The notes beneath the pieces were generated by a model. The model did no database searches and was not told where the DNA came from. It worked only from the letters and a program-made list of their open reading frames with translations. Shown here one piece after another: positions 1-10,555 of a stretch of DNA of 64,000 bases. The DNA is from Saccoglossus kowalevskii (Eukaryota > Hemichordata > Enteropneusta > Harrimaniidae): positions 317,677 through 381,676 of the forward strand of contig NW_003153745.1 of the NCBI RefSeq assembly GCF_000003605.2, written 5' to 3'. The translations under genes were made by a program, and so were the position numbers. Numbering within the stretch: position 1 is the first letter of the stretch; every line of letters starts with the position of its first letter.

Positions 1-2844
1 AGAATTAACAATGGAGAAGAAAATAAATCTTTCTGCCTTTGTCAGAACTCCATGGAGTATTGGTCAGAGCACACGCAATGATTTCCAAATTAACTTGCAG
101 TCAAAACAAGTGTTAGGAACTTAATAACTACAATTTTCTAGCCGGAATAAAAGTATAAATTAGCCCATAAAATATTAACAACTATTTACATTCGTTGTGG
201 AGTGGTATGTGTAATGTACTCCCTGACTAACAATCATTTATATAAAAAATATTTTTAACCAGAATTTTCACACTTTTAGTAATAATCAATAATTTAGTAA
301 AATTTGAAATCTGCTGGAATGTGGTGCCAACCCAAATGCTTAGAAAATACTGGATGGTTCTGCCCTGAAGGCGTTCAGAGACCTAGCAAATAGTATAATA
401 TATTTTAACACCTAAACTTAATCATTTTCATTGTCTACAAGATGAAAAGAAATACTGAACCCTATACACCAGGAAGGCACACGGAAACGACACACCGGAG
501 CGACTGATCCATCCTCTTTTTATTTATTTTTTTGCAAGTTAATTCTCTTGTCAGGCCGGTGAAGGAAGTTCTTTTCAAGGCACATTCAAATAAAGAGTTG
601 CCAGGTGGTAATTTAGAACAGGAAATTTAGACAACCCCGTGCTCGCCGGGGCAAAGGCATGACCGGAACATAAAATCTGAGAGCGCGCTTCCAGGTTGCG
701 ACAGGGAAAAAAAAAAAAGGAATAAAGAAAGAAAAGAAAACTGTACTGTTAAAGTAATTGGGGGAGAGCAGTGTCAATTTCTTGCTGCTGAATTATTGAA
801 GCCTCGCAGGTGCGAAAGAGAAAGAATGCTTTTCGTTTAGTTTATGAATTATATACATTTTTTTTTCTTTCTTTTTTTCCTCCATGTTGCTAATTACATG
901 TGAGGAAGGGGGGCTTTTGTGTGGACTGCCGATGCCTGGCTGAATTAGCGAAGCAATTGCAGGAAGTGTACAGCACAATGCGCTGAATCGAACTTATGGA
1001 AATGACATAAATAGGTAATAGAGAGACAAGACGACTGGATGCATTGTGTCGATGATTTCAGAAGGGTTCTTCTGTGATAAGAACGATAAAACTATCGTGT
1101 TTACGACGAATAGAAGGGGAGTAAAACGATTCACTATTGGTGGATAAGAGGCAGTGCACTAGTGAATAACGAGAAAAAGATACAGAGTCGTTAAGGAACC
1201 TTGCACATGGCATTGAATACCCACTGAATAGGCAAGTGTTTTGTTAACCAGTTAAAGAGGGCTGGGCTGTTTGTTTCCCGATTCCCACTCAGGTTACCTA
1301 ATCTTGGTATGACAACTACAAAGATGAAGACGAAAAGAGGAAAAAAAAAAAAAAAAAAAAAAAAAAAGGCTGAAAAGGCAGCAATCCATCAATTCAGAGA
1401 ACAAAACAAAATGGTATCTAGTACCCGTGTATCATTGTGTATTATCGTAAAAAGTAGATTAAATATTCTGGCTTTGCATACATGTGTATGTAGGGGCTAG
1501 TTAGGTACCCTTGAGTTAATTGGACACCGAGACAGATACATGCGAAGAGTGCCTGCTCCTAAGTGGCTGCGGAGACGACAAGAAATTATACAAAGGCAAT
1601 TGAGGAAATCCAATTTGATGCAAGACAGAATAATCCAAATCGAGAAATAATTGGCTGATATTTAAAGAGGAGATTGAAAAAAAAAAAGAACGGTTTTCAG
1701 AGATGGCTTTTATTGTTCAAGGGTTCAGTACAAATATAAATAAATAAATAAATAACACGACATTGTACGAAATGCTATGCGATCTAGAATTAAATCCAAA
1801 TTGGACAGTTCGGGTAAAAAAACTTGCGTACCACAACCACTTGAAAAGATTTCATTAAAGAAAGAAAAAATTACTCACGTTGCTGTTTAACGAGAAAATA
1901 AAGGAGAACACCCAAGGGTGGAGAAAAGCGAGCAAACAGACGCAACGATGACAATGATAAAGTTCATGACGGGGCAATGAGTTGACTACTTATAAGCGAC
2001 TGCGTTGTAGCAATGTGTATCACAACTTTCACAATAGTATGATTCAATCTCTTTGTGAGTTGACTGCCCTGATTACAGCTCATTATATACTACAGAGAAC
2101 AGAGAATGCTCATCAATTATTGTATTTTTATTTTATTTTAAATTCAGTCTTGAGAGAACAAATACTTAAACCATAGTATAGGTAATGTTTAACCTAATTA
2201 GCATAATTTTGATTAATTTAGCATCAGCATTTGCGTGATTTTTTTTGAAAAAGTTTAAAGGAATTGATGATTCAACTACATCACAATATATACTGGTACA
2301 TAGCAGTTGAACAAAATATTTTAAAAATCCACTGTCAATTTAAAAAGAAAAGAATAAATCACATTTCAACTATTAAATATTTTTTCAAATAACAAAATTA
2401 AGTTAATACAGGTTTGTCTGTCTGTATAATTGGAGGAAAGAAGTAACCACAACTTTTAGAAAACTATTTTCTAATACAATTACATTATGTAAATATTAAT
2501 GCAAGATAGAATTAATCTCTATACTATTCTGGAACAAGTTCAAGAGATTTCTGAATTATGAGGCGGGAGGATTGCAAGATGTAGGTTAGTGGATCACAAA
2601 GAAAGAAGCTTCAAATTACCATATTTTGGACATGATTTTTACTGCTATTTTCATAAACTTGTGCTTTTAAATTATTAATTGAAACAAATTTTCCCAGCAA
2701 TATCGCATTTATGATGTTGATGTGTTTCTGTTTTTTTGGCTTAAAAGTCGTAACGCATTAAAATATTGACACCCGACTTATTTGGATTGATGAATAAATA
2801 AAAAAAAAATGAAAAGAAAATGAGAAAAAACTGTTTAAACTTAC
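1..2844. other. region downstream of the last visible exon; no terminal exon recognised
   Basis: The exon at 2845-3001 ends at a clear donor, so at least one further exon of the minus-strand gene should lie to the left, here or beyond position 1. No acceptor followed by a short in-frame tail and stop was convincing. The stretch about 480-700 and 780-990 is more complex than its surroundings, including a short GC stem at 635-651, while 1341-1367 is a run of 27 A and 1736-1754 a TAAA microsatellite. The rest is AT-rich sequence in which nothing else was seen. Confidence 0.4.
1341..1367. repeat. A27 homopolymer
   Basis: Uninterrupted run of 27 A. No target-site duplication or retrotransposon body was recognised beside it. 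Confidence 0.95.
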
Positions 2845-3001
2845 GAAACGATTACCATGTCCCTGCGACTGTGACTGATTCTGATGTCGGTACTGATGCC
2901 CATATCCTCCATATTGTGGTTGCTGGTATCGCTGTTGATTCTGCTGGTATGCCTGCTGCTGACCCTGTGACTGCCGATTCCATCCTCCAGATCCACCATA
3001 G
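2845..3001 (-). CDS. internal exon, Q/Y/G-rich low-complexity segment of a probable RNA-binding protein
   Basis: Seen: read on the minus strand, the exon follows a pyrimidine-rich acceptor ending ttacatag (intron side 3002-3010) and ends at a consensus donor, TTC|gtaagt. It is 157 nt: one base finishing a split Ser codon, then 52 sense codons ending in phase 0. The peptide begins YGGSGGWNRQ and continues with runs such as QGQQQAYQQNQQ and QPQYGGYGHQY, finishing GHGNRF; it is dominated by Gln, Tyr, Gly and Asn. Known: such prion-like tails occur in hnRNP-type proteins and mediate RNP condensation; hnRNP U, hnRNP U-like and FAM98 proteins have comparable C-termini. Inferred: C-terminal part of such a protein. 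No folded domain is visible, so the family is not fixed. Another frame is also open, but its composition is ordinary and unrecognisable; the Q/Y/G frame is preferred for composition and for the Ser-Tyr junction with the exon at 25841-25898. Confidence 0.7.
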
Positions 3002-3022
3002 CTATGTAACAAACCAGACAAA

Positions 3023-3056
3023 CATATATAGATATATATATACATATATATATATA
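3023..3056. repeat. TA-rich microsatellite next to the exon acceptor
   Basis: Imperfect (TA)n tract with ga and ca interruptions, ending on the minus strand about 21 nt before the acceptor of exon 2845-3001, so it occupies the zone where branch points normally sit. Confidence 0.85.
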
Positions 3057-3564
3057 ATTCAGAGAAGAAGGTGGCGTTTTTATTAGAAATAAATACACAT
3101 ATGTGCAAGGTGAGATCAAGGTGACTCTTGCCTGCTCGACTGTCAAGGTTTTGAGCCTACAACTGATATACCTGCGCCTTATGTTGTCAAGGTACATGTA
3201 AGTGATTGCCGAAGAAGTCAATCTTTTGTTTTATTCAGACGCAGTCGCTATACACTAAAGGGTAGAGGTCCTCACGTTAGAATAAAAAATGCATGTATAT
3301 GTGTTGTGTATGTTGTACAGGAGTCACGTCAAACAACACAAAAACAACCACTGCCCTTCAAGCTTAATTCAATCAAGACTATTTAATCATTCAACTTATT
3401 AAATAAAAAACGCTTAGAAATACTGTAGATGTGGGATAATAAAAGCAGAACAGAAACAAATAATTCAGTCAAATCTGTGTAATTATTGGTTAGGGCAAAA
3501 TAAATCCATGTGTACCCCCCCCCCCTCCCTCCAAAAAAAATGTACGTTTCATGCGTTAAACAAA

Positions 3565-4263
3565 CAGTATATCAGCTGCTACAGCTCCACTGTTTCAGAC
3601 ACTGAATGAGAAAGGATTATCAAATCAATCAGTCTAGCCATTTTCAAGATAACAAGAATATTCACTAAAACTGTTGTTATCCACTCTTAATGAATTAGTC
3701 TGTTCGAGGAATGAATCAAATCAATCTGACCGTGGTCCATCCAAGGTGGTTTTCAAAAAGATATCAGAAATATTTTTTTTTATTTTAAGAGTATAAATAA
3801 ATAAAGATATCGTCATGAAATCAACAAATGTTGAGAAGGACCACCAAATGTGGCTATATATTACATATCAAAGCAATCACACCTGCGGTTTTTAAGAAGT
3901 CAAAAATTTAACAAGCAGCCTGTCTGCTGATACAAGCTTTGCTGTACACATTGTAGTCAGACAGTTGAAAATAGCACTTTTTATGAGAAATAATCACTAA
4001 AATTAGAAAATTTACTTAGAATCTGACTAAGATCCACACAAGATGTCTGCATATAGAATATCAAAGCAATTGGGTTAATTATTTCAAAGAAGAAGTCAAA
4101 AATAGCCCTTTTTACCAAAAATGACAAAAATATTCACTAAAATTAGAAAAGTAAAGGTATCATCACAAAATAAACAAATCTAAGGTCCACTCAAAGTGTC
4201 TATGAATGACAGTCAGTAACATGAACTGTTCCACTCTGTCGACTCAACAGCAGAGCTAAACAA
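3565..4263. repeat. dispersed tandem-structured repeat family, degenerate copy A
   Basis: About four diverged units share the order: ttcactaaaattagaaaa, an aaagatatca-like block, a-aacaaatct, ggtccac, tatcaaagcaat, then a tttttaa-aagaagt tail. An internal motif near 3912 (caagcagcctgtctgctga) matches 6071 in copy B. The right end near 4230-4256 (ctctgtcgactcaacagcagagctaa) is a decayed form of the GC-rich hairpin at the end of copy B. No coding capacity. Probably an old non-autonomous element; class not determined. Boundaries are approximate. Confidence 0.6.
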
Positions 4264-4721
4264 AAAATCAGTATTGCTGCTGAAAGAGCGGACAAATATT
4301 TATCATAAACTTAGAAGGAAAAAAACAACTTTTTTTTTTATTTATGTTCCTGAAACAGTTTGTATACCCACGACCTGAGACCCCTAAAATGTGTTCACTT
4401 TTTTTTTTTTTTAAACTGCTGAGAGAGCCAGGCTTACAAGGACCGACCTTTGACCTTAATCAAGCCAGCAAACCAATATGGCACCTTGCATGTATGGAAT
4501 TTTTTTTTCTTTTCCCCCCGGCAAGCATGACAATTAATAGTATGAAATAGCTAATGAAGTACAATGCCCCCAATGTATGTCAACATTACAGATCACGCAA
4601 CAGCTTGAATAAATCAATTATTGTACATTGTAAATACATGTTTCACTAAAGATTAAAGATATTTTATATCTAAAGTAAAAACTAAAACTAACAAACGTGA
4701 TCAGATGGTAGCATTATTGTA

Positions 4722-4771
4722 AAATATCTGAAAGGCTGGAAGGTACAAATATCTGAAAGGCTGGAAGGTAC
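4722..4771. repeat. 25-bp tandem duplication
   Basis: Two adjacent identical copies of a 25-bp unit beginning aaatatctgaaaggctgg (4722-4746 and 4747-4771), followed by a run of A ending at about 4797. The identity suggests a recent slippage event. Confidence 0.85.
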
Positions 4772-6063
4772 AAAGATCTAAAAAAAAAAAAAAAAAATCT
4801 AGCATGGCTTGATACGTCGATTTATTGACTGAACTCCCTAACCATTTAAAATTAATAAGGTTTCGAACTGACCTACCGTGAAAAACAAATAACAGCCAGC
4901 AGTTTTGTGGCTGTGATGAGATAAAAGTAAAATTGATGGAAGCATACTTGGCTCATATTAGAAGCAACAGGTATACATTACATGCTAGTGCCCACATTTT
5001 AAATTCAAGGCCCAGCAAGAAAGAGTAGACAAATTATTAATTTGTTTTCTAAATATTAAAATTGTCATTGAAATCAAACCATGAAACATAATGACATGCA
5101 TTAGCAACCCATTATAAGTGATGTCAATGCCTAGTCTGAATGAAATCAGCCTAGACATGCTGAAGTGGTTGGGTTAGGGTGTTCCTCAGGACAAAAATGG
5201 CCGGCCAGTCAGTCAAACATTAAATTAACGTTCATCATGACTTAATTTTGTCAGGCATGTCTAAAAAATGGTGATGGACAGACCCCCAAAACACAAGTCC
5301 TTGTTTCAGACTTTCTCTGGAAAAACTTAATCTCAATTTCGTAAAGTCTGACTTATAATAAATTTATTTTGTTTGCACTCAACAATATATCGGGAAATAA
5401 CTGCCCCCGCCAAACAAGTTAGCTCCTAATTACACATGGTTTAATCAATGTTTATTCAATTTATTCAATTTACATGTTTGGAATTCAAAATAAAGCAAAG
5501 GGACAAATATAATATGAAAAAATTCCATGGAAACAAGAGACAAGAATTAATTAAGTGACGATTTTAGGAAATTTCATTTTGTATTGAAATTCCAGTTTCT
5601 ATTTCTATGACAATAAACACCTGCTTCTGAGCAATCATATAAAATCAGTTGCTCTGTAGATAAACACCAAATTGTGAGTCTCATTGGCATGTGGAATCAC
5701 ACACGCTGATACCCACTATGGTAATGAACACATGCCATGCGACTGCCAGTTAGGTTATTGGTAATATTTTCACTGTACACCAAGATATAAAAATGTATTA
5801 ATGAATTTGTTAGACCATGGTAAATAGCTGTTTTCGCTGTTGTTAAATTATTTTGATCAAACAAAAAGAAAATGATTACTCAGCAAGGCCAAATTCAGAT
5901 GTTAATATCTACACAGAAAACTGGCCCCAGGTAACATTTTTATTCATTCATTTAAAGTGCAAGCTATTTTGACATAAGCCAGGTACTTACTGAAATAATG
6001 TGTTTTGATTCTATATTTCAATTTCGAAAAAACATTAAAGAAAGTTATTCAATAAAAAAAACA

Positions 6064-7019
6064 AAAAACAAGCAGCCTCTCGGCTGAGATAGCTCCGCTG
6101 TTAGCAATGCACATTTCAATTAAACAACAGAAGATATCTTTAGAAAATGAACAATATGCACAGTATCAATGAAATGGGACTTGCTGTTTTCAACAAGAAT
6201 TCAAAAATATAATTTTTCACCATAAATGATTGTGGTTTTTAACAAGAAAATATCACTTTTTACCAAAAATGACAAAAATATACACCAAAATTAGAGAATT
6301 AAAGATATCATTACAAAATGAACAAATCTGAGAGAGGTCCACATGTAGTACCTATATATGTAATATCAAAGCAATTGGACTTGTGGTTTTTAACAAGAAG
6401 TTGAAAATATCACTTTTACCAAAATGACAAAAATATTCACCCAAATTAGAGAATTTAAGATATTATTACAAAATGAACAAATCTGAGAGAGGTCCACGTG
6501 TAGTACCTATATATGTAATATCAAAGCAATTGGACTTGCGGTTTTTAACAAGAAGTTGAAAATATCACTTTTTACAAAAAATTACAAAAATATTCACCAA
6601 AATTAGGAAATTAAAGATATCAACATGAAATGAACAAATCTGAGAGAGGTCTACCCAAGGTACATATACACCAAGTATCAAAGCATTCAGGCTTGTAGTT
6701 TTCAAGAAGAAGTCGAATAAGTAAAACATTGACACGGACGCCGACGGACAATCACTCACATGATAAGCTCCGCTCGACAAAGTCGACAGCGGAGCTAAAA
6801 ATGACAAAAATATTCACCAAAATTAGAGAATTGAAGATATGATCATAAAATGAACAAATCTGAGAGAGGTCTACCCAAGGTACATATACACCAAGTATCA
6901 AAGCATTCAGGCTTGCAGTTTTCAAGAAGAAGTCGAAAAAGTAAAACATTGGCACGGACGACGACGGACAATCACTCATATGATAAGGTCCGCTCGACAA
7001 AGTCGACAGCGGAGCTAAA
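6064..7019. repeat. dispersed tandem-structured repeat family, better-preserved copy B with terminal hairpins
   Basis: The anchor agagaggtc recurs at 6331, 6486, 6643 and 6863, giving periods of 155, 157 and 220 bp. The last two units carry an extra end module containing acggac-gacggacaatcactca followed by a hairpin: gctccgctcgac, aaa loop, gtcgacagcggagc, at about 6768-6796 and 6988-7016 (the second with one arm mismatch), each followed by taaaaa. The last 220 bp are a near-exact tandem duplication. The left end shares caagcagcct-ctcggctga with copy A. GACGGACG-type motifs are familiar from mollusc repeats (general knowledge, not checked). Open frames across it on both strands are repeat-encoded noise. 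Confidence 0.8.
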
Positions 7020-7427
7020 AACCCACCTATTACAACAAACAGCGTTAGAGAATGGGACATTTTCAGATGCTAACATTTAAGCCATTTAACCTTTTTTAAC
7101 ACTTTTCTTGTATTCTTCAATATTTCTGGAAATGAACCCTAATTTTTGAGCTAACGGGCCAAATTTTAGTAAATTTGGCTATTTTTGTCCCAATCTTCTG
7201 AACGAAAGTGCAGACTATAAACAGGACTATTTTGCAAATGCGCAATGAGAAGGAACTGGTGGTGAAAAGGTTAATACATCATTAAACATGTCAAAAAAAT
7301 ATTTTCCATCCTTAAAGTTAGACTGACATTGCAGTTTTTAAAAAAATCAATGTCAAAAATGAATCAGAACAGGTTACAGAAAAAAAAAAGTCTATATTTT
7401 ACTTTTGGCAAAAGCTGAAATCTTTCT

Positions 7428-7700
7428 ATATAATAATAAATAATAATAACTTTATTTAATTAAGCGCAACAATTCCAACATATGAAGATCAAAGGCGCTG
7501 ATACAATAAACAATCAGTCAAATATTAAAAGCACATTTAAATAAGTGCGTTTTCAGTCTGGATTTAAAAATGTCTACTGAAGGACTAGAACGAACAGACA
7601 GAGGTAATTCATTAAAAAGTTTAGGACCTAAATTTTCAAAAGCACGGTCTTTGTATAACACCTTGGACTTTTTATGCTAGGATCTGTATCTAGCATTTTC
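7428..7700 (-). mobile_element. 3' tail of a non-LTR retrotransposon or SINE
   Basis: Read on the minus strand the element ends with aaataaagttattattattt and a TTA-rich tract, the typical 3' end of several LINE and SINE families, preceded by a gcgctt / agcgcc stem-like motif about 50 bp inside. The body (ggtaattcatt, agtttaggacc, aaagcacggtct on the plus strand) resembles a tail widely dispersed in aquatic animal genomes. No reverse transcriptase is present: a 5'-truncated copy or SINE. Family name not assigned; left boundary is the TAA tract, right boundary approximate. Confidence 0.55.
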
Positions 7701-8571
7701 ATCATGGTAGACTTATACGCAACATCATATGTGATAAAAAATGTATTAAAACAAACACATCAATACACATTCAACATACAAATCTAGTTTAAATTACCAA
7801 CAACTAATTTGACCACGAGGGCAGCAAACGTATACATGAATTAATGAAAAACAAAAATTCTTTCGCACATTTTTGCTATTGTGATACAAGCTACGATCTA
7901 TTACACTACCAATAAAAAATACTCATTGCCCCCCTCCCCCCTAAAATGTTCACTTTTCAAAACAGTAATAAAATTCATTATTCAAAGGAACACTACTACA
8001 ACCTGGCGCTAAATAATACGGATAAATACACAACATACAGAAAAAAAATTGGGAATCAATTAAACAATTCAAATATTAACCAAGCAACCATCGTCATTGA
8101 AAACAGGTGTGACCAAGGTGATAAAGGACAGTTTGTCAATATCAAACTTTTTATTTACAAGAAATATGTCACATAACTCAGAATTACGATCCCTGCACCC
8201 GCCAACTGTCCACGAGCTAACCAAAAAAATATTGAATTATGAGTTTATTTATGACGAGTACAAACACACGCATATAACTACATGAAGCTGTTGCGGTGCA
8301 AGCCGACAGTAAACAAGCATTGTAATATCTAATAACGAGGGCGAGGCACAGATGACGAGAAACAGTATCTACGGGATCACTGATATAGAATTTTCAAAAT
8401 AACTTTCTGCTTTATTTTTCAAGAACAGACAGATAAGCAAATAAAGTCTAACACGTCTTTTACATTTTCCAAGTTTATTATGTTGATTAATTTTTTTTTT
8501 TTTAATTACATAATTATGGAGGAGGGTTGCTTAATTTTTTTTATCTGAGAGAGAAATTGTAGGCTGTGCGT

Positions 8572-8597
8572 GGGGCTGGGTGGGGTCGGGTGGGGGG
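8572..8597 (+). other. G-quadruplex motif
   Basis: Five G runs (GGGG, GGG, GGGG, GGG, GGGGGG) separated by loops of one or two bases, so it fits the classical intramolecular G4 pattern with very short loops. It is in the intron and on the strand opposite to the gene's sense strand, so it would form in the template DNA rather than in the transcript. Confidence 0.75.
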
Positions 8598-10469
8598 TAT
8601 GGTTCAGAAAAAGAAATGAATACACAGATGACCAAAAAACATTATGGAATTTAATTTATTAGAACTATGTAAATTATATACGAGAATATTACGGTTGTCA
8701 TGCTTCACATGTTAAAAATTTTTTTTCTAAACAACAATGCATTTCATATGTGTTGCATGTGACCATATTGAACATGGTGGTTGACAAAATGAAAAGATGT
8801 GAGAGACGAGACAAGTTGGTTAATATGGTTCACAGAACAATAAGGTACAATGTGTTTTTTTAATATCAGTCTTGTAAAGACGGATATCTGCAAGTTATAG
8901 AAAACAAAGCATTCTCATTCAAACAAATTTTGCAGTATTCTCTATGTTTTTCCTCCATAACTGGGAAATGCATGCCTACTTTGCTGCAAATGGAAAACTA
9001 ATTGACATTGTACCATATTGGGGCCAATCTATAGTCATTCAGCGGAACATTATTGAGCATATGGTCGGAGTCACTCCAATAGAAGCAGTGAACAATCATG
9101 AGCAAAAGAAAAATTGACATTCCCCGCTCCACCAATAATAATATTTTCACTAGTCATACTACAGTTAAGATATCCGGATGAGAGTTGGTATTTCAGTTCC
9201 TCAACCAAATCATCAAACCTTTCCTTTTTCATCAAACTTTAAGACGAGGAAAGAAAAACCAATATATCCAAATCAAACAATCAAGCAGTGGTATGAGGAA
9301 ACCTTATAAGCATCAGAGGATAGTTTGAAGAAATGTTCATCGTGCCTTTTTTTTTTTTCTTGTTACAGTGATTACAGATTTCCTTTTCCCCTCATCCATA
9401 CAGTCACCAGTTTGAACAGAGGATACATTTTATCAGACACTTCGCTTGTCACAGTATACTGTGCAAACTGTTGACGATGAAATTTGACACCATGCTATTA
9501 CAACCGTCTGATTGCAATACCTCCGTACTTGCAAGCCCTGCAGGCTTGTCACAAGCAAAAAAAAAAAAAAAAAATGCAAAGATAGACTGAACAATTCTTG
9601 GCTTTTGTTTGAGTGTTTTTTTCAAGTAAATAGAACTATCATGGGTTTTACAAGGGAAAGGTCAATATGTTGTTTGGGAATTCACACTTTCCAGTGGCTT
9701 TGCATCACTATGTCTATATCAGCAAATTTGTCTTGTTAACCATGTGTTTGTTCGTGTTTTGTTTCCTCAACACACACCTATGAATTTAGTACATGCCAAA
9801 TTTACAACTTCTTTTTTTTTTTAACTACACTTTCTGTAATTTGTAATAGACTCATTCTGGCACATCATTTAAGAAGGTACTTCAAAATCAGATTGGGAAG
9901 CATTTCTTACAATGTTGTGTTATTTATTTGTATTTGTGGAGGACCCTCAAACAATGATAATTTTTAATATTCCTTTTTATCAAAACCCGTCAACTACTGC
10001 CAGATTCAAACTTAAAATTAAGCATGTACAAATGAGCACCAGCAATTTAAAGCAAACCGAATTTGCCATGGACAAAACTGCACCCAACAGTTTAACACTT
10101 TGTGTGCGGTTGTCAACTTTTGGCACCATCTACAAAATAATTTTCTACGGTCTGCTTCTCGTCTACATGAAATAAAAATTGATAAAAATTCACAAACTTT
10201 TGATCCAAAACTGATAGCAATAACTGAAACTGTCTGTATGGTCTAAAATAACGATTACATTTTATGACAATTTTATGAAATGTGAAAAATATTTGCACTG
10301 AATATCTGGCACTTGAAGTGTGCCAGTAAAATCTGAATATTCTCACTCATAACCTTACAAAATGAAAGGGAGCTTGTGAGAATAAACTACCAATAGAGCT
10401 GAGAAGTTTTGAAGTTTATCACATAATATAACCTAATGGCTAGAAATCCACAGCAAGAGAAATGCAAAA

Positions 10470-10555
10470 CCACACCGCACCGCACCACACCACACCGCAC
10501 CACACCGCACCGCACCGCACCGCACCGCACCGCACCACACCGCACCACACCGCAC
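10470..10555. repeat. pentanucleotide minisatellite (ACCRC)n
   Basis: About 17 units of five bases, alternating between accgc and accac variants. The minus-strand frame across it reads a periodic peptide of Cys, Gly, Ala, Val and Trp only because the period is five; it is not a gene. Confidence 0.9.

Noticed and set aside
2841-3221. 126-codon minus-strand open frame overlapping the exon
   Set aside because: It reads through the splice acceptor and a TA microsatellite; only the portion in another frame fits the splice sites and composition.
5168-5181. ggttgggttagggtg, telomere-like
   Set aside because: A single TTAGGG unit, not an array.
6565-7080. Open frames of 76-102 codons on both strands with repeated peptide segments
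   Set aside because: They mirror the 220-bp tandem duplication of a non-coding repeat.
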